Below, in pieces: positions 1 through 9,296 of a stretch of DNA of 64,000 nucleotides. Positions within the stretch are counted from its first letter, which is position 1. The number at the start of each line of letters is the position of its first letter. The position numbers and the translations under genes are program-made. The notes under the pieces are model-generated. The model did not search any database. It was not told the DNA's origin and saw nothing but the letters and a program-made list of their open reading frames with translations. The DNA comes from Claveliimonas monacensis (lineage in GTDB: Bacteria; Bacillota; Clostridia; Lachnospirales; Lachnospiraceae): the NCBI RefSeq assembly GCF_014982975.1, contig NZ_JADCKL010000012.1:20352-84351 (forward strand). The letters are read 5' to 3'.

Positions 1-2
1 TG

Positions 3-1832
3 TTTGGTGTGGTAAAAGATTTGTATGAAAATGCAATCCTGCCACTTGGCGTAGCAATCTTGCTATTAATCCTGGTATGGCAGTTATTTAAAGCAATGTT
101 TGGAAGAGGTACAGCAGAAGACCCTGTGGAATTGGTCTGCCGGAGCTGTATCTGCCTTTTTTTTGTAATCTTTGCCAGACCGCTTGCAAATTATATTTTG
201 AGTGTTGCAGGGACCCCGTATCAGTGGGTAGCCGGAACAGAAATTGAAGTAGAGAGTTTCTCGGATTTTGTAAACGCTTTGGATGTTCTTTCTGCGGGGC
301 TTGGAATTAACACATTGAGTATTACGATCTTAATGCTGATCATGCAGTTTGTAGTTGCATGGAACTATTTCAAAATGTTGTTCATTATAGCGGAACGGTA
401 TGTACTTCTCGGTGTGTTCTCTTATACTTCCCCGCTTGCTTTTGCGACCGGCGGTTCCAAAGCGACAAATAACATTCTTGCATCATGGGCTAAGATGTTT
501 GGTGGTCAGGTTGTTTTGATCATTATGAATGCATGGTGCATGAAGATGTTTTTAAGCGGCTACGGTAATCTGATGGCAACCGGGTTAGGATTTACACAGT
601 TTTTCATTGCTACCTTGTGTCTGATCGGATTTTGTAAGATCGCATATAAGCTGGACTCCTATATGGCAGCACTCGGGGTCAATTTAGGAAGGCCTTCCAA
701 TGGAATTGGAGCAATGGGCCTTATGATGGCTGCGAGTCGATTATTCTCCCATACTTCAGGATCATTTAGTGGCATGGGAAGTTCTTCGACAGAAAACGGA
801 ACTTCTTCAAATAACGGAGAAGGAGATGTCAATATGGCAGGAGGAAATGGCCCGATACCTATGAGTCCTGGCGGTGTGGAACCGGAAGAAATGAACCAAT
901 CACCAGTGCAGGAAACAGAGGCAGAAAGTACGGAAGCCTTTACAGCAGATGCAGGATATGATGAACCAGATAGCCAGGATGATGTTTTGGAAGAGATGGG
1001 GGCAGCTCCGGAAATGGATCAGCCTGAAGTAAATACTGCAGGAGCAGATGCATTCTTTGAAAGTGGTGGAGATCAAACGATACAGTCCGATGAAGAAGGC
1101 AATCCTGTGCCAGGTGATGGAAAAGATACGATGTTTGCGGATGCCGGTATGATAGAAAACGATGAAGAAACAGCAGGGAACTTTGCAGGTACTGTGGAGG
1201 ATGAGTCAGAACAGGGAACCGCTTACGCAGAGAATGTGGAAGACAATGAACCGATTCCTATGGGTGAAGGAAATGAAGAGTGGACAGGCCAGACGATGGA
1301 GAACGGAGAAGGAGTACCGGATTATCCGCGGGAAGATGAAGAAATGGAAATTCCTGGAATGGATCTCGATTCTGGAGGAATGACGGAAAAGGATATGGAT
1401 CTCGAGGGTGTTACCAGCGGCAGTGCTGGCAGCGGACTTTCTGAAGGAGAGTACATTTCCGGAAACAGCACTCAAGACCTTCATTCAAGTGGACCAGGCA
1501 TCCTCAATGAGATCGGAGAAAGCACCGTATCTGAAACGGTCTTTTCTGAAACAACGAATCCGGATATGGAAGTATCTGGACGTATACAGGAGCATAGCGA
1601 TAGTGATACGCTTTCTTCCCGTGAGGCAGGGAAGGGTGAAATTCATGGAAAGGATTTTCGCCGGGATGAGTTTTTAAGAGAAGGATCACCACTCACAGAG
1701 CAAGATTTCAAGGAAATGGGAGGTATCCCGTCATCTGAAAAATATCAGGAACATTTTACTGACGATTTCCATACTGTTCCGAGATCCAGAAGAGATATTC
1801 GCCGTAGACGAAAAGACGATACAGAGTATTGA
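3..1832 (+). CDS. VirB6/TrbL-like conjugation channel protein, 5' partial
   Basis: The reading frame is open to the left window edge, so the protein is probably truncated at its N-terminus; a GTG at position 9 is the first possible internal start. The first ~230 residues contain about five or six hydrophobic segments separated by short loops, as in the VirB6/TrbL polytopic proteins that form the inner-membrane channel of type IV secretion systems. From about residue 255 to 560 the chain becomes a long, acidic, Glu/Gly/Met/Asn-rich and probably disordered tail, ending in a short basic stretch rich in Arg. The next genes (cell-wall hydrolase, VirB3-like, VirB4) give the context for the call. 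The family assignment is inferred from topology and gene order rather than from a diagnostic motif. Confidence 0.72.
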   Translation, partial: FGVVKDLYENAILPLGVAILLLILVWQLFKAMFGRGTAEDPVELVCRSCICLFFVIFARPLANYILSVAGTPYQWVAGTEIEVESFSDFVNALDVLSAGLGINTLSITILMLIMQFVVAWNYFKMLFIIAERYVLLGVFSYTSPLAFATGGSKATNNILASWAKMFGGQVVLIIMNAWCMKMFLSGYGNLMATGLGFTQFFIATLCLIGFCKIAYKLDSYMAALGVNLGRPSNGIGAMGLMMAASRLFSHTSGSFSGMGSSSTENGTSSNNGEGDVNMAGGNGPIPMSPGGVEPEEMNQSPVQETEAESTEAFTADAGYDEPDSQDDVLEEMGAAPEMDQPEVNTAGADAFFESGGDQTIQSDEEGNPVPGDGKDTMFADAGMIENDEETAGNFAGTVEDESEQGTAYAENVEDNEPIPMGEGNEEWTGQTMENGEGVPDYPREDEEMEIPGMDLDSGGMTEKDMDLEGVTSGSAGSGLSEGEYISGNSTQDLHSSGPGILNEIGESTVSETVFSETTNPDMEVSGRIQEHSDSDTLSSREAGKGEIHGKDFRRDEFLREGSPLTEQDFKEMGGIPSSEKYQEHFTDDFHTVPRSRRDIRRRRKDDTEY

Positions 1833-1848
1833 CGGGAGGTGAATCTGG

Positions 1849-3900
1849 ATGCAGGAGGATAAACAGAATGGCTCTGTTGCAGACGGGGCAGCCAGTGCAG
1901 CTCATGGTGCACAGGCCGCATACTCTGTGATTTCAGCCGCAAAGGCTGGTAGTGCCGCCGCAGGAGCGGCAATAGGAACAGCAACGGCAGGCCCTCTAGG
2001 AACAGTTGTGGGTTTCCTAGTGACAACGAAGACTTTTTGGAAGGTGTTAGGAAGTGTTTTTGCCGCAATCCTTTTATTCATTTTCATTATCGTCAATTTT
2101 ATCGGAATCCTTTTATCCTACTTAGGTTTCATGGATGCAGATTCTTTTGCAAATCAGGCTCAGTCGGAAGAGTTGAACAGCATGAGAAGCCGGATTGAAT
2201 TAATCCTTGAAGAAGAGACATACCGCAATGAAATCCTTTCGATCATCTCTCAGGAAAGGGAAAGAAAGCTACAGGAAATAGAGGCAGATTGGAGTGCGAA
2301 TTATGCGGATTATACACTGGAGATTGTGGATGAATACGAAACAAAACTTAAAGATAATCTTGCATATTATCTTGCTATCTTCCTTTTGGAGCAGTGGGAT
2401 GAGAGTACTCAGAGATCGTTCTTGGGATATTCGGGAAGCTTAGATGCTAATCTGCAGACAGATCTGACAAGTACGTATGATGCCTATTTTGAGGAGGCTG
2501 CAAATACATATAATGTCCCCGTGGCACTTTTACTTGCAATGGGACAAGTAGAATCTGGTTTTAATCCGAATGTGGTGTCTTCGGCCGGGGCGATTGGCAT
2601 TATGCAGTTGATGCCGGGAACTGCAGCGTCGCTCGGAGTAGATGATCCTTATGATCCAAGGCAGAATATTATGGGCGGCGCAAAGTATGTTTCTCAATTG
2701 ATCGAGCAGTTTCAAGATTTTCCGAATGCATTGGAACTGGTAATCGCCGGCTATAATGCAGGTCCGCAGGCCGTTGTAAATGCAGGCTATCAGGTTCCTG
2801 CTTATAAAGAGACACAGAATCATGTCCAAAAAGTGATGGGGTATTTAACAGTATCAAATCTGGATACAGACGGAGATGGGCAGGATACGGAAAATCTGGA
2901 TAACTCTTATGCTCTGCTAAAAACAGCGGTGCAGGAGAATGTAGGCAGTTTCTTTTCGTGGTCTAATACAGGGGTTGAGGAAACGACACAGAAGCAGACA
3001 GTATATTATCTAAATACAGAAAACGGAAGAACAGAAATCTCAAAGGATACTTATGATGAATTAAAAGAGAGCGGTCAGAATGCTATTTCGGAAGAGAAGG
3101 ACATCGAAGTTAAGCGTGTGGAATATACATTGGCACTGTTGCTTAATTCGCAGCTATCGGGTACTGCGTCAGGGTATGAATACAAATATGTTCTTGATCA
3201 GCCCACTTTTGAACTCGTTCTCCGTGTCCTGCAGGTTATGCAGGATGGAGTAGACGCTCTGAGAGATGCGTTTTTCTCACTGTTTTCCTGGACTGATTTT
3301 GTGACAGGAGGAAATATTGAGGATTCCTATGTCGGGAATATTGACGTTACAGGTGATGTGATACATTACGATACGGTCGGGAAAGGTGTAAAGGAGGTCG
3401 TGTATTTTAATCAGTTGGAAGAACCGTGGGCAAGCCTTCCGTATGCAAGCAGTACAATCGAAGACTCGGGATGCGGGCCTACATCCATGGCAATTGTGAT
3501 CTCAACTCTTACTGGAAATAATGTGACCCCGGAAATGACAAAATCCTTTGCAGAGAATAACGGGGAATATGTACCGGGACAGGGAACCAGCCATTCATTT
3601 ATCGGTAATGCTGCAGCCCACTGGGGATTAACTTGTGAACGTGTCGGAAAGGATCGGATGGACGATGTGGTACAGGCGTTAAAAGAGGGCAAAATGGTCG
3701 TAGAAATCTGTGAAGCCTATACAATCACTGGCGGGAGCAGCGGACACTTTATCGTTTTGACCGGAGTGACCCGTGATGGTTATATCACGATTGCTGATTG
3801 CGCCAGCAGAGAAAGGACCGGCAAGGTTTATAGTGTGGAAACAATCAAAAGCTATGGCCGGGATCTGTCTGCCGGCGCTTTCTGGATTATTGGAAAGTAG
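1849..3900 (+). CDS. VirB1-like bifunctional cell-wall hydrolase: lytic transglycosylase plus C39-like cysteine peptidase
   Basis: This 683-residue protein would open the cell wall locally for assembly of the conjugation channel. It has an Ala/Gly-rich N-terminus, one transmembrane helix near residues 65-90, and then a charged helical stretch. The SLT-type lytic transglycosylase domain spans roughly residues 212-330, with the catalytic Glu at E235 in GQVESGFNP, the GIMQLMP motif and the AGYNAGP motif. A C-terminal papain-like domain (about 520-683) has Cys542 in SGCGPTS and His633 in GHFIVL, followed by an Asp in IADCAS, matching the C39-like fold. The ATG at 1849 is preceded by GGGAGGTG. The gene follows the VirB6-like gene by 16 nt and abuts the next gene. 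Two-domain hydrolases of this type are typical of Gram-positive ICEs. Confidence 0.85.
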   Translation: MQEDKQNGSVADGAASAAHGAQAAYSVISAAKAGSAAAGAAIGTATAGPLGTVVGFLVTTKTFWKVLGSVFAAILLFIFIIVNFIGILLSYLGFMDADSFANQAQSEELNSMRSRIELILEEETYRNEILSIISQERERKLQEIEADWSANYADYTLEIVDEYETKLKDNLAYYLAIFLLEQWDESTQRSFLGYSGSLDANLQTDLTSTYDAYFEEAANTYNVPVALLLAMGQVESGFNPNVVSSAGAIGIMQLMPGTAASLGVDDPYDPRQNIMGGAKYVSQLIEQFQDFPNALELVIAGYNAGPQAVVNAGYQVPAYKETQNHVQKVMGYLTVSNLDTDGDGQDTENLDNSYALLKTAVQENVGSFFSWSNTGVEETTQKQTVYYLNTENGRTEISKDTYDELKESGQNAISEEKDIEVKRVEYTLALLLNSQLSGTASGYEYKYVLDQPTFELVLRVLQVMQDGVDALRDAFFSLFSWTDFVTGGNIEDSYVGNIDVTGDVIHYDTVGKGVKEVVYFNQLEEPWASLPYASSTIEDSGCGPTSMAIVISTLTGNNVTPEMTKSFAENNGEYVPGQGTSHSFIGNAAAHWGLTCERVGKDRMDDVVQALKEGKMVVEICEAYTITGGSSGHFIVLTGVTRDGYITIADCASRERTGKVYSVETIKSYGRDLSAGAFWIIGK

Positions 3901-4662
3901 GTGAAAAATATAATAGTGAAAAAAATCACAGCGATACTCTTGCTTGTTTGCGCCTTATTCGTTTTGACCGGTGCTTCTGTATTGGCGGAAGATGAACCCT
4001 CTGACCTGCCTGTAATTACCCAGTGGGATCAGGGAAAGGGATATGATGCTTCGGGGAGTATGCTGAAGGATACGTGGGCCCTTGATTCCGTAAATGTAGA
4101 CGGAAAATATGTTTTGTTTGGTGCAGATGGAGAAGTACTTCAGAAAGCAGATAAATGGCAGGAGAGAAACGAAACAGAGGAAAACTATTCGATTACGGAC
4201 CAGAGTACAGGAATCATAGCGGTGCGGTGCAGTACTTTCCCGGATTTTACGGGGATTGTAGAAGGTGTCCTTGAAGAAGAAGCAGGAACCCGCTATTCTT
4301 TTGAACTTGATCAGGAGAATGGATATAGCAGGAATGTGTCGGTCAGTGCCGGGAGTTATCGGCTTTTGCTCACGGCGTATGATGATAAATTTTATTATCA
4401 AACTAATTCTCAGGAAGAAGCGGTTGAGATACAAGGAGAAGGGTTTGAGATTGTAAATCTGCAGGTGACTCAGGAAACTACGGGAACTGTGAGTGTCCAG
4501 GAAGGAAATGAGCGTAAAAACAATGTTCTTTCCAATGAGGTGCAGAGCCAGAGGGTATCGGAAGATGAACTGGAAAAAATGGGTGCATTTTTGCTAATCA
4601 CCGTTCTTATTTGCATAGCGGGCTACGGAATTTATCGGAAAAGAAAGAAGACATATACTTGA
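3901..4662 (+). CDS. secreted, membrane-anchored ICE protein of unknown function
   Basis: This 253-residue protein begins with a GTG directly after the stop codon of the hydrolase gene; a second in-frame GTG lies five codons downstream. It has a signal peptide (basic start, then a Leu/Val/Ala-rich core, cleavage probable after VLAE or nearby) and a C-terminal transmembrane helix followed by a basic RKRKK tail. The extracellular part of about 190 residues is rich in Glu, Gly and Tyr, and its segment near residues 30-80 reads like a short repetitive glycan- or surface-binding region (WDQGKG...LKDTWALD). That topology suits a surface-exposed accessory of the conjugation machine. I recognise no named family. 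Confidence 0.7.
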   Translation: MKNIIVKKITAILLLVCALFVLTGASVLAEDEPSDLPVITQWDQGKGYDASGSMLKDTWALDSVNVDGKYVLFGADGEVLQKADKWQERNETEENYSITDQSTGIIAVRCSTFPDFTGIVEGVLEEEAGTRYSFELDQENGYSRNVSVSAGSYRLLLTAYDDKFYYQTNSQEEAVEIQGEGFEIVNLQVTQETTGTVSVQEGNERKNNVLSNEVQSQRVSEDELEKMGAFLLITVLICIAGYGIYRKRKKTYT

Positions 4663-4682
4663 TTTTTGAAAGGGGGCATGAG

Positions 4683-5186
4683 ATGTCAGACAAGGAGAGA
4701 GTGGATATCTATACGATACCACCAAATTTCGCAGAATCCGGGAAGTGGTTTTCCGGAAGAATTGATGCGGGAAATGCAGTAGAAGCGGCAATTTTGTCGC
4801 TTTTTTTAGTGAGGCTTCTTCTGGAGCTGCCGATAGATGGTGAAATGAAAATCTACGCAGGCGTTATTTTTATTCTTCCGGTCACCATTTTTGCTGTGAT
4901 TGGAGTGCAAGGGGAGCGCCTAACCTTATTCTTGTTCCATGTTCTGTGTTTCCTAAAAAGACGCAGGGTGCTGACGAAGCCAAGCGGGAAGTATCAATTA
5001 GAGCGGAAACGCAGGATAGAAAGGCGAAATCGCAGGATGAAGAAGAGAATGCTGCGTAAGAAAGGAGGTAATGGAGATAAGCCAGGAAATCAAAGAACTG
5101 GAAGCAAGATTAAGAGAGGCGAGAAGAGAAGAAAGGCAAATGCAAAAGGAGGAAAGGCTTCACCGGCAGAGGCAGAAGAAAGTTGA
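4683..5186 (+). CDS. PrgI/VirB3-like conjugation membrane protein
   Basis: I start this 167-residue protein at the ATG at 4683 because GAAAGGGGG lies just upstream; an earlier in-frame ATG at 4611 would overlap the preceding gene and has no comparable site. Residues ~8-20 (YTIPPNF, WFSGRIDAGNAVEA) are followed by two hydrophobic helices near residues 30-75, the layout of the PrgI/VirB3 family that partners VirB4 at the inner membrane. The last ~65 residues are extremely basic (Lys/Arg clusters), which is unusual for the family. The 3' end overlaps the VirB4 gene by 116 nt in another frame, so translation of the two is probably coupled. Position directly before VirB4 supports the call. Confidence 0.72.
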   Translation: MSDKERVDIYTIPPNFAESGKWFSGRIDAGNAVEAAILSLFLVRLLLELPIDGEMKIYAGVIFILPVTIFAVIGVQGERLTLFLFHVLCFLKRRRVLTKPSGKYQLERKRRIERRNRRMKKRMLRKKGGNGDKPGNQRTGSKIKRGEKRRKANAKGGKASPAEAEES

Positions 5187-7815
5187 GAGAGAGCAGAGCC
5201 GAGAGGAAAGCCGGACGCGGCGAGAGATTCAGATAGAAGAAGAAAAGCTGAGGCGTTGCTTAGCAAATCCTCAGCTTGAAAAATCGAAGCCTGATTCGAA
5301 TCAGAAAAAGAAGCATAGTGTCAAATCAAAAGTAAAGGATGAAGAACAGGATCTGCTTCCAATGACTTGGGCAGCGACCTATCTTCCAATCCGAAAAATT
5401 AAGAACGGGATTATTTATACGAATGATGGAAGATATGTAAAAATCTTGGAAATTTTACCGATTAACTTCCTGCTCCGTTCGCCTTCTGAACAGAGAAATA
5501 TTGTTTTTTCTTTTTTGAGTTACCTGAAAATAGCTCCTGTCCGGATGCAGTTTAAGATTGTGTCCAAAAAAGCCGATATTGCGGAATATCTGGAAAAGAT
5601 TCAGGAAGAGATTGAACATGAGGAAGATGAACAGTGCAGGATTCTTCAGGAGGATTATGCAAGACTGATTCGTTCAATCGGGACGAAGGAAGCTATTACC
5701 AGGCGGTTTTTCCTGATTTTTGAATACCATTCTTATGATGGAAACCGGAATCCAAAGGAAAAGGATGTATATCTGAATATCCGATCAGCAGTGCAGACAG
5801 CTAAAAAATATCTGGCAATGTGTGGAAACGTGGTCTTGGAACATGAAAATGAATCCCGTTTCTGCGTAGATGTACTGTACCAGATTTTAAATCGGAGAAC
5901 AAGTGTTACAGTACCACTATCAGAGAGAATCCGGCAGGTTTCAGAATGGTATCGAAAAGAGAATGGAAGAGAAAGCCTTTCCCGTTTGCCGGTTACAGAA
6001 TTATTTGCCCCGAATGCCATTGACTTTAGGCACCGGAACTATGTAGTATTTGACGGTGTGTACCATACTTATTTATATATCCCGTCGAATAAGTACAGAA
6101 TCCGTGTTCCAGCTGGATGGTTGTCCCTGCTAATCAACGCAGGGGAAGGGATCGATGTGGATGTATTCTTTTTCAAGCAGGACAAAGCAAAGTGTGTGGA
6201 GCGGATTGGACGGAGAATCCGGCTGAACCGGTCGAAGCTGAAAGAGACATATGATACAAATACGGATTATGATGATCTGTCAGAATCAATCCGGGCAGGA
6301 TTCTATTTAAAAAACGGGCTGAGTGGAAGCGAAGAATTCTACTATATGGCGACACTCATTACCGTTACCGGACATTCGGAAAAAGAGGTGGAATGGCGTG
6401 CGAGGGAGATGGCCAAGCTCCTAAGTTCACAGGACATTGGAACTGCCAGGTGTATCTTTTCAGAGGAAGCGGCATTTTTATCTTCACTACCGATTTTAAA
6501 TCTGGATCAGAACCTTTACAGGAAATCAAGAAGAAATGTTTTGACTTCCGGCGTGGCAGCGTGTTATCCATTTGTAAGCTATGAGATGTCAGACCGTGAC
6601 GGTATCCTGATGGGGGTTAATAAGGCGAATAACTCGCTTGTGATTGTGGATATTTTTAATTCGGAGATTTATAAGAATGCAAATATTACAATCTTAGGAA
6701 CCAGTGGAGCAGGAAAAACGTTCTGCCTTCAGTTGATGGCGCTGAGAATGCGGCGAAAAAATATTCAGGTATTTATTGTCGCACCGGAAAAAGGGCATGA
6801 ACTGGCGAGAGCCTGCCAGAATATCGGTGGAGCTTATCTGAAAATTGCACCAGGATCGGATTATGGAATCAATATCATGGAGATCCGGCCCAGTGATCAA
6901 AGTGCCAGAGTCATTTTAGACGGGGAGGCTTCCCAGAGATCAGAACTTGCAATGAAGATTCAGAGCCTCCATATCTTCTTTACGATCCTGATACCGGATA
7001 TTACTCATGAGGAGCGGCAGCTTTTGGATGAAGCCTTTATTCTTACATACAAAGAAAAAGGAATTACTCATGATAATGAAAGCCTCTGGGATGAAAACAA
7101 CCCGGGGAAATATAAAGAAATGCCGGTATTGGGGGATCTGTATAGGATCCTCATGGAAAAAGAAGATACAATACGGATGGCAAACATCTTGAACCGTCTG
7201 GTCAACGGTTCTTCGTCTAACTTTAACAGACGTACAAATATAGACCTGGATAATAAATATATTGTCTTAGATATCTCTGAGATGCAGAGTGATCTGGGGC
7301 TTGCAACATTTACAGCTTTGGATTTTGTGTGGTCGAAAGTGAAAGAAGACCGGACAAAAGAAAAAGCTTTTTTTATTGATGAGTGCTGGGCGCTGCTTGC
7401 CGACAATGAACTTACTGCAAACTATATCCTTGAAATATTTAAGACGATTCGTGGATATGGAGGAGCAGCGGTTTGTGCAAGCCAGGATCTGGAGGACTTC
7501 TTTTCACTGAAAAACGGAAAATATGGAAAGGGAGTATTGAATAATTCGAAGACGAAAATAATCCTGAACCTGGAGCACAAGGAAGCAGAGATTGTGAAAA
7601 ATGAGATGGATCTTTCGGAGGCGGAGGCATTAGCAATAACCAGATTCGAAAGAGGAAATGCTCTGATCTCAACAAATAGTAATAATCTGTTGGTTGAATT
7701 TAAAGCCAGCCAGTTGGAAAAAGACCTGATTACCACAGACCGGAAAGACTTAAAGGAATTAAAAGAGCGGTTGGAGAAATATGGCGGTCAGGCATATGGA
7801 AGAAAGGGGGCATAG
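5071..7815 (+). CDS. VirB4-type conjugation ATPase
   Basis: This 914-residue protein is the conserved motor ATPase of the type IV secretion system. Residues 1-75 are a highly charged Glu/Arg/Lys coiled coil not usual in VirB4, followed by the TraC/VirB4 N-terminal region starting near DLLPMTWAATYLP. Walker A is GTSGAGKT at residues 543-550, and Walker B is AFFIDECWALL with D770/E771. The ATG at 5071 is preceded by AAAGGAGG. The start lies inside the upstream PrgI-like gene, giving a 116-nt overlap. A later internal start past the coiled coil is conceivable, but no good ribosome site was seen there. The assignment is firm from motifs, length and context. Confidence 0.93.
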   Translation: MEISQEIKELEARLREARREERQMQKEERLHRQRQKKVEREQSREESRTRREIQIEEEKLRRCLANPQLEKSKPDSNQKKKHSVKSKVKDEEQDLLPMTWAATYLPIRKIKNGIIYTNDGRYVKILEILPINFLLRSPSEQRNIVFSFLSYLKIAPVRMQFKIVSKKADIAEYLEKIQEEIEHEEDEQCRILQEDYARLIRSIGTKEAITRRFFLIFEYHSYDGNRNPKEKDVYLNIRSAVQTAKKYLAMCGNVVLEHENESRFCVDVLYQILNRRTSVTVPLSERIRQVSEWYRKENGRESLSRLPVTELFAPNAIDFRHRNYVVFDGVYHTYLYIPSNKYRIRVPAGWLSLLINAGEGIDVDVFFFKQDKAKCVERIGRRIRLNRSKLKETYDTNTDYDDLSESIRAGFYLKNGLSGSEEFYYMATLITVTGHSEKEVEWRAREMAKLLSSQDIGTARCIFSEEAAFLSSLPILNLDQNLYRKSRRNVLTSGVAACYPFVSYEMSDRDGILMGVNKANNSLVIVDIFNSEIYKNANITILGTSGAGKTFCLQLMALRMRRKNIQVFIVAPEKGHELARACQNIGGAYLKIAPGSDYGINIMEIRPSDQSARVILDGEASQRSELAMKIQSLHIFFTILIPDITHEERQLLDEAFILTYKEKGITHDNESLWDENNPGKYKEMPVLGDLYRILMEKEDTIRMANILNRLVNGSSSNFNRRTNIDLDNKYIVLDISEMQSDLGLATFTALDFVWSKVKEDRTKEKAFFIDECWALLADNELTANYILEIFKTIRGYGGAAVCASQDLEDFFSLKNGKYGKGVLNNSKTKIILNLEHKEAEIVKNEMDLSEAEALAITRFERGNALISTNSNNLLVEFKASQLEKDLITTDRKDLKELKERLEKYGGQAYGRKGA

Positions 7816-7840
7816 AAATGTAATTGGCAATGTGTAATTT

Positions 7841-7900
7841 ATGCGTAAAGAATACGCATTCGCTATTTATAAGCAATAGGAATACGTAATCATTGCGTAT
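7841..7900. repeat. paired inverted repeats between VirB4 and the next gene
   Basis: The 107-nt gap after VirB4 contains ATGCGTA-aag-aa-TACGCAT (7841-7859) and a second, imperfect palindrome AATACGTAAT..ATTGCGTAT (7882-7900). Both share the TACG/CGTA core. They could be a protein-binding site or small mRNA hairpins; nothing else is seen in this gap. Confidence 0.4.
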
Positions 7901-7922
7901 ATCCATGGGAAAGGAGAATGCA

Positions 7923-8474
7923 TTGGAATACATAAATAATCAAAAACAAGTCGAGAAACAGATCCTTGAACTGGTGAAAAAATACAATGTTTTATATAAG
8001 AAACAGCTCTATGAGTTTTTTGCAGTAGACGGCCGGGATAAATTTGTGGGGAAAGCACTGCATTCTTTATTAAAGGATCGGTTTCTCTATCTCAATGATG
8101 TGACACAGATGGTGTACCAGCATGAGAAAGCCTATGAGTTTAGGGAGAAGGGAACACTTATGGCCTTTTGGGTATTGATATCCTTGATGAAACAAAAGAA
8201 AATAGAGAACCATTTCTTGTCCTCCAGAGAGGAATATCCGGTCCGGATTATTTTTGTGGGAGATGCGGAGATTTATGATATCTTGTATGTTTCTGAGGAA
8301 GAGATCCAACTGGTAAATAACCTTTTTTCAAGAAAGAGAATAGAGGGGTGCCAGCATGTAGTGATTGTAGAAGATAAAAAGGTGATTCCGCAGCTTCAAA
8401 TTCCTGATGCAATTGGGTTTTGCACAGTTTCAGAAGATGATGGAGGAGTTGAGTATTATCGCAGAGACGAATGA
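7923..8474 (+). CDS. ICE accessory protein, winged-helix-like, resembles DUF5697
   Basis: This protein has 183 residues if it starts at TTG 7923, which has AAAGGAG seven bases upstream. An ATG at 7905 and a TTG at 7893 are in frame but lack a ribosome site. The N-terminal part (residues ~8-70) reads as alternating helices ending in a short strand pair, compatible with a winged helix. The remainder alternates strands and helices (VRIIFVGDAEIYDIL, QHVVIVEDKK). From memory it resembles the DUF5697 proteins found beside VirB4 in Clostridia ICEs, but I cannot verify this. It overlaps the next gene by 38 nt, so it probably belongs to the same transcript. No catalytic motif is visible. Confidence 0.6.
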   Translation: MEYINNQKQVEKQILELVKKYNVLYKKQLYEFFAVDGRDKFVGKALHSLLKDRFLYLNDVTQMVYQHEKAYEFREKGTLMAFWVLISLMKQKKIENHFLSSREEYPVRIIFVGDAEIYDILYVSEEEIQLVNNLFSRKRIEGCQHVVIVEDKKVIPQLQIPDAIGFCTVSEDDGGVEYYRRDE

Positions 8475-9177
8475 AAAGGAGGTCTTACAAAAATTAAGAG
8501 CGCAGCTTGACGCAGGACAAAAGGCGGCCGGCCATGTAGAGCAGATGCTGGCAGAATCCAGAAATCTGCTGCTCGCATATTCGAGAAAAACTGTAAATAT
8601 CCATTATGAGAATCTCAGTGATATGATCGTGGAAGCAGCGAAGAGCTCAGAAGTTTTGACAGAAAAAATGAGGCGGTTAGTCTTAGAAATGACGTTGGAT
8701 AAAAGGAAATATGAGCGGTATAAATCTGATGTAGTACTGATTCATGGAATTAAGCTGAAATATCAGGATGAGATCCTGTGTATTTCTCTTCCGGTCTTAA
8801 TCCCTCATAGAAAAGCAGAGTACACAGACTATATTTACCGGCCGCTTTATACTGCGTTCCAGCACTGGTGTATGCAACAGGCGGAGAATAATCAGGTGAT
8901 TCCAGAATACAAGAATTGTACCGTCTGTTTCTTCCATCTTTATGATAAAAATCTGCCTCTTTATAGGGTACGTGATCATGACAATATGGAAGAAAAACAC
9001 GTCCTTGATGTAATTGCAAATTTCTTCCTGACATCTGACAGTGGATACTACACAAGTACTTACCATGAGACACGGATGGAAGAGAAGGACAGGACGGTGA
9101 TCTACTTGATTCCGGCGGAAGTTTTCCCATCCTGGCTGCAGGAAAAAAGGGAACAAACGATATCGAATTTTTTATAG
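8437..9177 (+). CDS. ICE accessory protein, coiled-coil N-terminus, possibly DUF6100
   Basis: This protein of about 246 residues starts inside the previous gene. ATG 8437 or 8440 are the likeliest starts (AGAAG just upstream); ATG 8407 is in frame but has no ribosome site. Residues 1-90 are helical and charged (QLDAGQKAAGHVEQM), suggesting a coiled coil. The C-terminal half has a mixed alpha/beta pattern with many aromatic residues (YTDYIYRPLYTAFQHW, CTVCFFHLYD). No signal peptide or membrane segment is visible. It may match the DUF6100 family by recollection only. Its role within the conjugation cluster is unknown. Confidence 0.6.
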   Translation: MMEELSIIAETNEKEVLQKLRAQLDAGQKAAGHVEQMLAESRNLLLAYSRKTVNIHYENLSDMIVEAAKSSEVLTEKMRRLVLEMTLDKRKYERYKSDVVLIHGIKLKYQDEILCISLPVLIPHRKAEYTDYIYRPLYTAFQHWCMQQAENNQVIPEYKNCTVCFFHLYDKNLPLYRVRDHDNMEEKHVLDVIANFFLTSDSGYYTSTYHETRMEEKDRTVIYLIPAEVFPSWLQEKREQTISNFL

Positions 9178-9296
9178 ACGGAGCTTCTGTTTTTTTCGAT
9201 AACGGCAAAACATACGAAATGTTATGAAAATACGGGGGTTGAAAAAAGGATTCCTTAGTGGAATCTACCCAAGTATGAAAAAGGTAGGGTACGCAT

